Shown here: in pieces, positions 1 to 6,682 of the stretch
Numbering within the stretch: position 1 is the first letter of the stretch
How the letters are laid out: every line of letters starts with the position of its first letter
Assembly: GCA_049694275.1 (NCBI GenBank)
Contig: JBAVQS010000354.1
Span: forward strand, 1-22,731
Source of the DNA: JBAVQS01 sp049694275
GTDB taxonomy: Bacteria; Chloroflexota; Anaerolineae; UBA4142; SHND01
DNA length: 22,731 nt
Reading direction: 5' to 3'
Notes under the pieces: generated by a model
Databases searched by the model: none
What the model saw: only the letters and a program-made list of their open reading frames with translations
What the model was told of the DNA's origin: nothing
Made by a program: the position numbers and the translations under genes

Positions 1-2
1 TT

Positions 3-122
3 TGTGAGCATTGCGGTCAGCCCATCCCTCCGGAACGCTTGCTCGTGTTACCGGAAGCACGGCTGTGTGTTCGATGCAAGAACGCCGAAGAAAAATTGGC
101 GCGGCGCAGGGTGGCTGCGTAG
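3..122 (+). CDS. DksA/TraR-family zinc-finger protein, C-terminal end (partial)
   Basis: The window opens inside this gene; only the last 39 codons and a TAG stop at 120-122 are present. The visible protein begins CEHCGQPIPPERLLVLPEAR and carries two cysteine pairs, CxxC at visible residues 1-4 and CVRC at 22-25, separated by the typical 'IPxERLxxLPEARLC' stretch and followed by a basic, charged helix. This is the C4 zinc finger that ends DksA/TraR-type proteins, which bind RNA polymerase through the secondary channel in the known members. The N-terminal coiled coil lies outside the window, so the subfamily (true DksA, TraR, or one of the shorter general-stress YteA-like proteins) cannot be decided. 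The family call rests on the cysteine spacing and flanking consensus and is fairly safe; the exact role is not known. Confidence 0.8.
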   Translation, partial: CEHCGQPIPPERLLVLPEARLCVRCKNAEEKLARRRVAA

Positions 123-134
123 CATGAAGAGTCT

Positions 135-288
135 ATGGTCACGATGACGAACCAAACCTTTTGCCAAAAGGCGGCGATTGTTACCGGCGCTTCAAGCGGA
201 ATCGGGCGTGCGCTGGCGCTTGAACTCGCCGCCCAGGGCGCTTGCTTGGCGTTGGCCTCCCGCGACGCACAACGACTTGCCGGGGTGG
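135..288 (+). pseudogene. SDR oxidoreductase, N-terminal fragment fused to a methyltransferase remnant
   Basis: An 88-residue open frame (135-401) starts like a classical short-chain dehydrogenase: residues about 13-47 read as the first beta-strand, the NAD(P)-binding TGASSGIG motif, the alpha-A helix and the second strand with the ASRDAQRL cofactor-specificity region. The SDR similarity stops near residue 50. An intact SDR is about 250 residues and would need the NNAG, Ser and YxxxK motifs; none is present. After about position 288 the frame continues directly into a methyltransferase motif, described in the next entry. A large deletion is therefore the simplest reading, with the junction somewhere around 280-300. 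A weak purine-rich stretch (aagag) precedes the ATG. Whether the chimera is translated is unknown; it can have no SDR activity. Confidence 0.7.
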
Positions 289-495
289 CGGTCGAGTGCT
301 TCGATCAATGTGTCAAGAAGTTCCTGAACGAGCATCCAGGCGGTATTGTGACCGAAATTGGGTGCGGGCATTCGGTTGCTAAGCGAGTGGTTCTATTTTG
401 ACCAGCCTGAACCGCGGCTGGGCGCATAGAGAGTCTTGCGTTGGGCGCCAGGACTCGCCAAAGGCGCCAAGATTCTGCATTATCAACTGGGATGA
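289..495 (+). pseudogene. TcmP/LCM-like O-methyltransferase remnant, internally deleted and frameshifted
   Basis: In the frame shared with the SDR fragment, 289-368 encodes FDQCVKKFLNEHPGGIVTEI followed by GCG, the pre-motif helix and SAM-binding strand of leucine-carboxyl-methyltransferase/TcmP-like enzymes. From about 364 the similarity moves to another frame: positions 370-426 give IRLLSEWFYFDQPEPRLGA, a TAG stop lies at 427-429, and 430-492 continues RVLRWAPGLAKGAKILHYQL plus G before a TGA at 493-495. These last two blocks match the C-terminal end I associate with this family (EWF-FD-PEPRLG, then RxxRWxPxxAKGxxIxHYxLG). The middle of the enzyme, roughly 150 residues, is missing. A deletion across a short GGTGCGGG-like junction plus a nonsense change explains the picture. 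It is clearly a dead gene. Confidence 0.72.
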
Positions 496-539
496 CGGGA
501 AGACATTCCAGGAACCGGAGATATTGCGAAAGGATGAAT

Positions 540-812
540 ATGGCAATTCAATTTGACGACAGGATGAAAGCCTCGCTTGTATCGGCTGTCTGTCTGGTGG
601 GCCTGGTCATCGCCCTCAGGAACGTGTTGCACGTCCCGGCAGAGATTCTGTCCAGAGATGTAGTTATCTACATCCTCATCTACTCGGTGTTCAGCATACT
701 CTACCCGACTCAGCGTGAAGAATTCCGAAAACAAACCTTTAACAGGCCATTGTACTGGTCTTTAGCTCTGGGCGTCATGACACTGGCCATCGTCTTTTTG
801 TATATGATTTGA
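540..812 (+). CDS. Small hypothetical membrane protein (three predicted TM helices)
   Basis: This 90-residue protein has hydrophobic segments at about residues 11-26, 37-54 and 69-88, so it is probably an integral membrane protein with short loops; it ends LAIVFLYMI. The ATG at 540 is preferred because a gaaagga stretch at 527-533 then sits 6 bases upstream; the ATG at 534 would be too close to that site. The open frame runs back to 441, but that part overlaps the methyltransferase remnant and looks non-coding. I recognise no family or motif. Its base composition is more AT-rich than that of the neighbours to the right. The surrounding pseudogenes suggest a decaying accessory patch, but this frame itself shows no damage. 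Confidence 0.5.
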   Translation: MAIQFDDRMKASLVSAVCLVGLVIALRNVLHVPAEILSRDVVIYILIYSVFSILYPTQREEFRKQTFNRPLYWSLALGVMTLAIVFLYMI

Positions 813-865
813 ATAGCAATAACCGAAATGGCTCAACTCGACGCCCTCGAGACAACAATTCGGCG

Positions 866-967
866 CGCCGGCGGGGCGCGTTACTGGTGCAGCGCGCGGA
901 GGGGAAAGAACGGGAGCGGTACTGGCAGCGGGCAGTTTCCCGCGCTGTTGAGTTCTTTGAATCTTAA
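866..967 (+). pseudogene. Tail of a second, dead copy of the deazaflavin-dependent reductase
   Basis: In the frame ending at TAA 965-967, this stretch reads RRRGALLVQRAEGKERERYW and then QRAVSRAVEFFES. The block AEGKERERYWQ is identical to part of the intact reductase just downstream (there ARPAEGKERERYWQKAVDLY). At DNA level 896-937 aligns closely with the matching part of that gene at about 1400-1442. Upstream of about 866 the similarity is lost, and there is no start codon or N-terminal domain. I read it as the 3' end of a duplicated or formerly neighbouring paralog whose front half has been deleted. The exact left limit is uncertain. Confidence 0.65.
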
Positions 968-991
968 AAATCGAATGCAGACAAATTCCGC

Positions 992-1021
992 TTGACGCAG
1001 GGAATGAGATGATGATATAGT
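992..1021 (+). promoter_or_regulatory. Candidate sigma70-type promoter for the reductase gene
   Basis: TTGACG at 992-997 and TATAGT at 1016-1021 are separated by 18 bases. Transcription would start near 1028, almost on the ATG at 1029, so the transcript would be leaderless or nearly so. Pattern match only. Confidence 0.4.
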
Positions 1022-1028
1022 GACACCC

Positions 1029-1532
1029 ATGGAAAAAGGAGAACAGCCCAAAGAATGGCAGCGGCTCCTGCATCGGTTTCTCTCGCTCGCGCCGGTCTCA
1101 CGGTTTCTCAAGTATACCGCCCACCGGGTGGACGGATGGGTGTACCGCCTGTCCGGGGGTCAGGCCTCGGTAACGGCAATGGGGGCCGGCCTACCGGTCG
1201 TCATGCTGACTACGGTCGGCGCCAGGACCGGGAAATCGCGGACGGCGCCGCTGGTCGGGATTCCGGATGGAGACAAAATTGTGCTGATCGCGTCGAACTT
1301 TGGGGGCAAGAACCATCCCGCCTGGTATTTCAACCTGTGTGCGCACCCGGAAGCCACGGTGAGCATGAATGGCAAGACCAGGGGCTATATGGCGCGACCG
1401 GCAGAGGGGAAGGAACGGGAGCGATACTGGCAGAAGGCGGTTGACCTGTATGCGGGATATGCGGCCTACAAGGAACGGGCGCAGGGCCGCGAGATTCCGG
1501 TGATGGTATTGACGCCGAAAACGGAGGAATAG
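1029..1532 (+). CDS. DDN-like deazaflavin (F420H2)-dependent nitroreductase family protein
   Basis: The 167-residue protein shows the compact split-barrel pattern of the DUF385 / F420H2-dependent quinone and nitro reductase family (Ddn-like). It has an N-terminal amphipathic helix, then the strand LPVVMLTTVGARTGKSRTAP with the TxGRxSGxxRxxPL-type signature, the strand DKIVLIASNFG, the cofactor-site sequence GGKNHPAWYFNLCAHPEATV, and an AEGKERERYW helix near the C-terminus. Family members use reduced F420 (some FMN) to reduce quinones or other small molecules; the substrate here cannot be told. I chose the ATG at 1029; a GTG at 1020 is possible but overlaps the candidate -10 box. Its stop lies only 2 bases from the stop of the convergent DUF4129 gene, with no hairpin between them. 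A broken paralog lies immediately upstream. Confidence 0.85.
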   Translation: MEKGEQPKEWQRLLHRFLSLAPVSRFLKYTAHRVDGWVYRLSGGQASVTAMGAGLPVVMLTTVGARTGKSRTAPLVGIPDGDKIVLIASNFGGKNHPAWYFNLCAHPEATVSMNGKTRGYMARPAEGKERERYWQKAVDLYAGYAAYKERAQGREIPVMVLTPKTEE

Positions 1533-1534
1533 GT

Positions 1535-3061
1535 TTATTTGCGGAGCTGGCGAAGCGCGCTTTGCAGGCGCTGCCAGATCTGGTGGAGAAAACTCACCTG
1601 GTCGGGCGCAAAATCGCGCCGGCTGTACCGCGCCTGGACGAACGCCTCGGTCAGCTTTTCAAGAGACTCATGCTCGGATGGTAGCTGTGGCTCTAGCCGC
1701 GTGACGTACTCGAACGGCGTCTGGTCCGGCCGACGCGGATAGCCGGATTGGGCGGCGCGCTGGAGGAGAGCGAGATAGAGCCGACGAACTCGCTCGCGAG
1801 CGGTACGAGCGCGCCAGCGGTCCCATAAAGAGGGTGCGGAAACGCTGGCTCCGGGCTGGTGGAGCGCCGTGCGGTGCGGCAGATGAATGATGAGGCGTGT
1901 GCGTAAATTCCAGAGAGAGAGCCAGAGCGCACGCAGGCCATTCCACAGCCGGCGCAGGGGATTCCCGCGGAACAGGCCCTCGCGGTCCTGAAGATAGATG
2001 CGGATGAGGAAATAGAAAAGGACCGCGGCGATTGCCACAATGAGGATAGACTGCGCCTGAATAAGCCAGCCGGGCGCCGCTGTCGGTGGAGGCAGAACCG
2101 GTGGGGGCGGTTGGGCGGCCTCTGACCGGGAAGGAGGTTGTAGCTGAAAGAGAAAGAGACAGGGCGCTAGGATAATCGTAAAGAGGGTGATCAGGATTGC
2201 CATAATGAATTCGGCAATCGCGGTCGTGAATTGCCCGAGCCAGACAAGGATGTAAAAGCCCGCAATTGTATCCCCCGCGGGCATAAAGAGCGCGAGCGCG
2301 CAGACCCCGACGACGAAGGCAAGCCCCCATCCCGCCCAGCGGCCCCCGAGCCGCGAATCGACGGGCACCCCATCATGCGCCCATCCGGCTTGAAGGAGCG
2401 CGAGGCGCGCCTGGCCGAGGAGCACCAATCCCAATCCGAAATAGATCACCGGCAAGAGCATCTGCAAGCTGGCCTGCCAGGGCGACATTCCCAGATGAAA
2501 TAATTGAGAGATGACGTGCCGGAGCCCGACCGCGATCAGGAGCGCATAGGCGCCGATGACGAAATTGGACTTGACGGCGGCAAGCCCCGCGACCTGGTTA
2601 CGCGCATCGATATAATCCGTGAGAGCCTGGAGTCCATTGGCGACGTCAAAGGCGGCCAGCCAGATGAGGCCGAGCAAGAGGCCACTCCAGAGGAACTCCG
2701 GCGTGAAAAAGGTCAACGGGTTCGTGACCCAGCCGGCGGCGGCGTTCCAAAAGGCAGACCAGCCGGGGGAGACAAAAGACAAAAGTTTGGCAAAGAGGAG
2801 GAGGAGGGCGAACTCGGCCAGGCGGACCTGGAGACGGCTAGAGAACGAGATCTCGACGAGGCGGAGGCGCGGCTCGGCATACAGGTTCTCAAAGGTGGCG
2901 ATGGCAGCGAGAAGGATGAGATACCCGCCATCCCATGTCGGGACAAAGACCTGCGCCAGCAAGACCCACCCCGCGGTGATGCACGCGATGAGCGCGCTAA
3001 TCAGGGTGATGCGAAAAAGCTGGACGGGGGCCGAGACCGTGGCCGGAGCATCTAGCGCCAT
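1535..3061 (-). CDS. Polytopic membrane protein with C-terminal DUF4129 domain
   Basis: The 508-residue protein begins with about eight or nine hydrophobic segments (near residues 16-40, 44-61, 81-97, 123-140, 166-187, 199-223, 244-263, 269-307 and 338-356). A Pro-rich loop (PPPPVLPPPTAAPG) lies before the last one, and a soluble C-terminal part follows. The end carries the DUF4129 pattern: YLALLQRAAQSGYPRRPDQT, PFEYVTRL, then LTEAFVQARYSRRDF. In many bacteria DUF4129 forms the cytoplasmic tail of a membrane transglutaminase; here no transglutaminase core (Cys-His-Asp) is visible, so this is a DUF4129-only membrane protein. Its start overlaps the end of the DUF58 gene by 10 bases, a sign of translational coupling, and it is the last gene of the moxR operon. 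The biochemical function is unknown. Confidence 0.8.
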   Translation of the reverse strand: MALDAPATVSAPVQLFRITLISALIACITAGWVLLAQVFVPTWDGGYLILLAAIATFENLYAEPRLRLVEISFSSRLQVRLAEFALLLLFAKLLSFVSPGWSAFWNAAAGWVTNPLTFFTPEFLWSGLLLGLIWLAAFDVANGLQALTDYIDARNQVAGLAAVKSNFVIGAYALLIAVGLRHVISQLFHLGMSPWQASLQMLLPVIYFGLGLVLLGQARLALLQAGWAHDGVPVDSRLGGRWAGWGLAFVVGVCALALFMPAGDTIAGFYILVWLGQFTTAIAEFIMAILITLFTIILAPCLFLFQLQPPSRSEAAQPPPPVLPPPTAAPGWLIQAQSILIVAIAAVLFYFLIRIYLQDREGLFRGNPLRRLWNGLRALWLSLWNLRTRLIIHLPHRTALHQPGASVSAPSLWDRWRARTARERVRRLYLALLQRAAQSGYPRRPDQTPFEYVTRLEPQLPSEHESLEKLTEAFVQARYSRRDFAPDQVSFLHQIWQRLQSALRQLRK

Positions 3062-4323
3062 ACGTCGAGCTCCTTATCCCCGGTCACTTGAAAGGCGGGG
3101 ACGCCGATCTGGGCGAGCTGGGCTTGAAGCGCGCTAAAGGGCGCCTGTGGATCGGTGGCGACCAGGATCAGGTGAAAGCCGCGCCGGCGCAGTTCGAGGA
3201 TTGCTGGCGTGAGCGAGTCGCCCGAGCCGGGAGTGATGACGACAATCGAGCTGCCCCAGCCGAGATTGGCGGTGGCCTGCGATAGGATCGGCGCAAAGGG
3301 CGGGGTCGCATCGAGCTCGACGCGGGCCAGAAGCTCTAACATACGCATGAGATGCTCGCGGCCGCGCAGGGGTGGGATGATCTGGAGACCGACTTGCGCC
3401 GAGACCGCATCCTGCCCGAGAACGGCAAGGCCGGCGCGCTGTCGCTGCTCGACGAGATGGGCGGCGATCGACGCGGCCACGATGATTCCGACCTCACCGG
3501 CATCAGCCCGCGCCTTGAGCGAATAATCCTCGACGTTGAGGTTGAGGAGGATGAGCGTATTGAGCGCAATGGCAGGCTGCAGGCGCTTGACGAGAAGCTG
3601 TTCGGCGCGGGCGCTGCTTTTCCAGTTGATCTGCCGGAGGCTGTCGCCGGGCTGGTACTCGCGTACGCCGAAAATGCGGGATGGGTCTTCGAAAATGCGC
3701 AGGCGGCTGGCGAGCTCGCCGTAAGGGATGCGCGAGGGGAGGCCGAGGCGCTGGAGCGGGATGATACGCGGATAGACGATAAATGGGTTCTCGACGCCCT
3801 GGACCTCGCGCTCGGGCGCAAGATCAAAGAAATCGCCGAGACGCAGGTTGAGCGGGCCAAGCTGGTAATAGCCGCGCCGGCGGCAGGCGAGGCGATAAGT
3901 GACACGGGCCTGGCCGCCGGGAGCGAGCGAGACCACCCGCCGTTCGAAATTGGGAACGTGGAGCGCGAGCGGCAGGCTCTCGTGCAGTTCCATCCAGAGA
4001 ATCGGCAGCCGGCCGCGATTGGTGACGCTCACTTCGGCGCCGACCTCTTCGCCGTAAAATGCGCGGGTGGGGAAACGGCGCTCGACCTGCAGACTGTAGG
4101 GCGCCTGGCGCATCCAGAGATAGGAGAGGAGAACAAGCCCCCCCAGCACATAGGCCAGGTAAAAGAGGCTCTCACTGCCAACGAAAAAGGCGACGACGAC
4201 GATGACAATGAGGAGGGGGATGAGACCCAGCGCGCCGCGCCGACTGCCGCCCTGCACCTGGACCCAGGAGAGGTCCAGCTCGGGAGTCTGAATGTCGCCG
4301 CTGGCGTTGGTGTCCGGTGTCAT
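3052..4323 (-). CDS. DUF58 domain-containing protein, MoxR-associated
   Basis: The 423-residue protein has a short Asp/Gln-rich N-terminus and two adjacent membrane helices at about residues 31-49 and 51-70. A beta-rich region follows (RAFYGEEVGAEVSVTNRGRL, a typical Ig-like front part of this family), then the DUF58 signature at about 219-250 (GVREYQPGDSLRQINWK, then SSARAEQLLVKR). The C-terminal third is a von Willebrand A-like fold by family knowledge. DUF58 proteins are almost always encoded with MoxR ATPases and are thought to be adaptors or targets of that AAA+ chaperone. The gene follows moxR after 17 bases and overlaps the DUF4129 gene, so the three are probably one transcript. The exact client or process is not known. 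Confidence 0.88.
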   Translation of the reverse strand: MTPDTNASGDIQTPELDLSWVQVQGGSRRGALGLIPLLIVIVVVAFFVGSESLFYLAYVLGGLVLLSYLWMRQAPYSLQVERRFPTRAFYGEEVGAEVSVTNRGRLPILWMELHESLPLALHVPNFERRVVSLAPGGQARVTYRLACRRRGYYQLGPLNLRLGDFFDLAPEREVQGVENPFIVYPRIIPLQRLGLPSRIPYGELASRLRIFEDPSRIFGVREYQPGDSLRQINWKSSARAEQLLVKRLQPAIALNTLILLNLNVEDYSLKARADAGEVGIIVAASIAAHLVEQRQRAGLAVLGQDAVSAQVGLQIIPPLRGREHLMRMLELLARVELDATPPFAPILSQATANLGWGSSIVVITPGSGDSLTPAILELRRRGFHLILVATDPQAPFSALQAQLAQIGVPAFQVTGDKELDVWR

Positions 4324-4340
4324 CGGTCCATCTCTGATGG

Positions 4341-5297
4341 CTAGGCCGTCGCCTTGCCGGTGGTGAGCGGGAGCTCGACACTGGTCATGATCTGTCGCAC
4401 GACCGAGGCGGCGGTCTGGCCGCGCAGCACGCTCTCAGGCTTGAGCATGAGCCGGTGTGTCAACGTGAGCGGGGTCATGGTCTTGACATCGTCGGGCAGG
4501 ACATAGTCGCGGCCGCGAAGGGCGGCGAGGGCCTGTGACGTCTTGTAAAGCGCCAGGCTGCCGCGCGGGCTGGCGCCCAGGGCCAGGTCCGGATGAGTGC
4601 GGGTGGCCTGAACGAGACGCACGATATAATCCTCGATCGTTTCGTCGACGTGAATCTCCCAGACGCTGTGAGTGAGCGCAGAGAGTTCATCCGGCTGGGC
4701 TACACTGCCGATGGATTCGATGGGATGCTCGCGCTGGAGCCGGCGCAGGATGCTCTTTTCCTCGGCCACATCGGGATAGCCGAGCACGAGACGCAAGAGA
4801 AAGCGGTCAAGCTGCGCTTCAGGAAGCGGAAACGTCCCTTCGTACTCGATGGGATTTTGCGTGGCGAGGACGATAAAGGGACGCGCGAGGGGATAGGTGA
4901 CGCCGTCCGCGGTCACCTGGTGCTCGCCCATCGCTTCGAGCAGCGCGGACTGGGTGCGCGGCGTGGCGCGATTAATTTCGTCGGCGAGGAGGACGTTGGC
5001 GAACGCGGGGCCGGGACGAAATTCAAACTGGCGCGTCTGCTGGTTAAAGATGCTCACGCCGGTAATGTCGTTGGGCAGGAGGTCGGGCGTGCACTGGAGC
5101 CGCTTGAACGATAGGGCCAGGGACGCGGCGACGGCGCGGGCCAGCATGGTCTTGCCGACGCCGGGGACATCTTCCATGAGGACGTGGCCCTCGCAAAGGA
5201 GCGCGACGAGCACCATCTCGATCGCGTGCCGCTTGCCGACGATCACCTTTTCGACATTGGTGGTAATTTGATCCGCAAAGGATTGAATAGAGGACAT
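4341..5297 (-). CDS. MoxR-family AAA+ ATPase
   Basis: This 318-residue protein has Walker A at residues 43-50 (DVPGVGKT) and Walker B at 103-107 (LLADE, followed by INRATPRTQSALLEAM, the signature of the MoxR group). It also has a sensor-1 ATQNP and a C-terminal lid with a sensor-2-type SPRGSLAL. Length and motifs fit the family. MoxR ATPases act as chaperone-like machines that help assemble or activate partner proteins, often those with vWA domains. Here the adjacent DUF58 protein is the natural partner. It is the first gene of the operon. The ATG at 5297 has an AGGA-type site about 9 bases upstream on its strand, and a candidate promoter lies at 5346-5374. Confidence 0.93.
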   Translation of the reverse strand: MSSIQSFADQITTNVEKVIVGKRHAIEMVLVALLCEGHVLMEDVPGVGKTMLARAVAASLALSFKRLQCTPDLLPNDITGVSIFNQQTRQFEFRPGPAFANVLLADEINRATPRTQSALLEAMGEHQVTADGVTYPLARPFIVLATQNPIEYEGTFPLPEAQLDRFLLRLVLGYPDVAEEKSILRRLQREHPIESIGSVAQPDELSALTHSVWEIHVDETIEDYIVRLVQATRTHPDLALGASPRGSLALYKTSQALAALRGRDYVLPDDVKTMTPLTLTHRLMLKPESVLRGQTAASVVRQIMTSVELPLTTGKATA

Positions 5298-5345
5298 AGG
5301 ATTCTGATCCTGAAAATGCGACTCGTTCCGGGGAAATCACTATAG

Positions 5346-5374
5346 ATTCTACCGCGAAGACGCAAAGGACGCAA
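5346..5374 (-). promoter_or_regulatory. Candidate promoter of the moxR operon
   Basis: Read on the minus strand, TTGCGT (5369-5374) and TAGAAT (5346-5351) are spaced by 17 bases, about 50 bases before the moxR start. The -35 half lies within a short GACGCAAAG direct repeat (about 5359-5376), a composition that often recurs between genes, so this could be chance. Confidence 0.35.
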
Positions 5375-5405
5375 AGAGGCGACACGCGTCCGCGGAAAAA
5401 TTTGA

Positions 5406-5434
5406 TTGACTTGTACCCTCGCGAGTGCTACAAT
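5406..5434 (+). promoter_or_regulatory. Strong sigma70-type promoter driving the 5441-5550 RNA
   Basis: TTGACT at 5406-5411 and TACAAT at 5429-5434 are separated by exactly 17 bases. Each box differs from consensus at a single position. Transcription is expected to start at about 5441, exactly at the beginning of the stem that closes the predicted RNA structure. Confidence 0.65.
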
Positions 5435-5440
5435 AGAATT

Positions 5441-5550
5441 GCGCAGCATGAAGACGCTGTGAAAGCAATAACGGCGGATGATCGCAATGACTTGCGAGCG
5501 TGCTTGCGCCGAGTTGACGAACCGACTCTACGAGTCGGTTTTAATATTTT
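5441..5550 (+). ncRNA. Candidate structured small RNA of about 105-110 nt, no known family
   Basis: The stretch between a near-consensus promoter and an intrinsic terminator folds by eye into a compact shape. Closing stem: gcgcagca (5441-5448) with tgcttgcgc (5501-5509), one bulged base. Inside are two hairpins: 5455-5460 with 5471-5476 (cgctgt/acggcg, one G-U pair) and 5482-5487 with 5492-5497 (tcgcaa/ttgcga, loop tgac). Together they form a three-way junction, followed by a single-stranded linker and the terminator hairpin at 5520-5540. It has none of the hallmarks of SRP RNA, 6S RNA, tmRNA or RNase P RNA. A free-standing sRNA or a terminated leader of the lipoprotein gene at 5677 are both possible. 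The rest of the 5298-5676 gap holds the moxR promoter and, from 5551 to 5676, only a weak 5-bp hairpin (5561-5576). Confidence 0.5.
5520..5550 (+). terminator. Intrinsic terminator of the small RNA
   Basis: A perfect 9-bp stem, aaccgactc (5520-5528) with gagtcggtt (5532-5540), has a 3-base loop and runs into TTAATATTTT. There is no coding gene directly upstream on this strand, so it ends the short transcript from 5441, or acts as an attenuator before 5677. Confidence 0.7.
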
Positions 5551-5676
5551 GAGGAGGCATACTCACGTGTTGGTGAGGCCGAGTGGATTATAGCACCTGG
5601 CGATACCATCTTTTTCCGGACCGGGAATGGCTCGAATCGTAGAAAGTGTAGGACTGGCCAGGTCAAGGGGGACCCG

Positions 5677-6579
5677 ATGAAAACGTCCACACGTGCACTT
5701 AACCAACGCATAACGAATCATGGCTCGGTTCTCGTCTGCCTCGGCCTTGTCTTGATGCTTGCGGCCTGTGCCTCGGCCCGGGCCAGCGGGACGCAAGGAC
5801 AGATTGTCTATAGCACAAACCGCGACGGGAATTTTGAAATCTATGTGATGAACGGGGATGGAGGAGACCAGCGAAATTTGACCCACAACCCGGCCAATGA
5901 CAATACACCCGCATGGTTCCCGGATCGTCAGCAGATCGTCTTTAGTACGAACCGCGACGGGAATTTCGAGCTCTATTGTATGAAGGCCGACGGCTCGAAT
6001 CTCAAGCGGCTGACCCAGGACCCCGGCTTTGATGGCTTTCCTTCCTGCTCTCCGGATGGGAGCCATATCGCTTTTCAATCGAGCCGGACCGGAGCCGGCG
6101 ACATTTACGTGATGGAGGCAGATGGGTCGCAGGTTAAGCGCCTGACGTTTGACAATGCCTTTGATGGCTGTCCCGCGTGGTCGCCGGACGGGCAAAAAAT
6201 TGCCTTTACCTCCGCCCGCAACGGCACTCTGGATGTTTATGTCATGAACGCCGACGGAACGGACCCGGCCCCTTTGACCGATGACCCATCCAATGAAGAT
6301 TATCCGGCCTGGTCGCCGGATGGGCGTGATATTCTGTTTACTTCGGACCGGACGAGCCAGACCCAGGTCTTTATCATGAATAGCGAAGGGGACGGGGTCA
6401 AGAACCTGAGCAAGAACGAGGGCGTGGACGATTACCCGGCGTGGAGCAATGACGGCAAACAGATTCTCTTCCAGTCGCTCCGGGACGGGCGTCCTCAACT
6501 TTACCATATGAACAAGGACGGATTGAGCCAGCGACGGTTGACCTGGGATTCGGAGATTGATTGGTTTGCGGATTGGTAA
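5677..6579 (+). CDS. Lipoprotein with TolB-type beta-propeller (PD40 repeats)
   Basis: The 300-residue protein begins with a signal peptide whose h-region VLVCLGLVLMLAAC gives a lipobox (LAAC) with Cys31 as the lipidated residue, so the mature protein should be anchored on the outside of the membrane. The rest is made of about six copies of a roughly 40-residue repeat of the form 'IVYSTNRDGNFEIYVMNGDG ... LT..P..D..PAWSPDG', the PD40/WD40-like blades known from the TolB propeller. It is not an orthologue of TolB of the Tol-Pal system: the TolB N-terminal domain and tol neighbours are absent. Propellers of this kind usually bind proteins or sugars; the partner is unknown. A clear aaggggga site lies about 7 bases before the ATG. 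A small RNA and its terminator lie just upstream. Confidence 0.85.
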   Translation: MKTSTRALNQRITNHGSVLVCLGLVLMLAACASARASGTQGQIVYSTNRDGNFEIYVMNGDGGDQRNLTHNPANDNTPAWFPDRQQIVFSTNRDGNFELYCMKADGSNLKRLTQDPGFDGFPSCSPDGSHIAFQSSRTGAGDIYVMEADGSQVKRLTFDNAFDGCPAWSPDGQKIAFTSARNGTLDVYVMNADGTDPAPLTDDPSNEDYPAWSPDGRDILFTSDRTSQTQVFIMNSEGDGVKNLSKNEGVDDYPAWSNDGKQILFQSLRDGRPQLYHMNKDGLSQRRLTWDSEIDWFADW

Positions 6580-6682
6580 CAGGGGTCGATTTTGACCGGA
6601 CTGGAACGGGATTAGGACCCCACACGGTACCTCCTTTTGTACAATTCCTGTAGGGATTGGTGGATTTGGAAGAGGGAGTGCC

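Noticed and set aside
3352..4344. Plus-strand open frame (330 codons) opposite the DUF58 gene
   Set aside because: The minus strand encodes a clear DUF58 protein in operon with moxR; the plus-strand product shows only Glu/Ala/Arg-rich shadow composition.
5352..5378. Short GACGCAAAG-like direct repeats upstream of moxR, checked as a CRISPR or iteron array
   Set aside because: Only two to three imperfect 9-base units without spacers; too few for an array, and such runs are common in intergenic DNA.
5402..5593. Plus-strand open frame of 63 codons overlapping the small RNA
   Set aside because: It would start inside the promoter spacer and read through the terminator hairpin; its composition is not protein-like. 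An AGGAGG near 5551 has only a short GTG frame ending at 5593 behind it.
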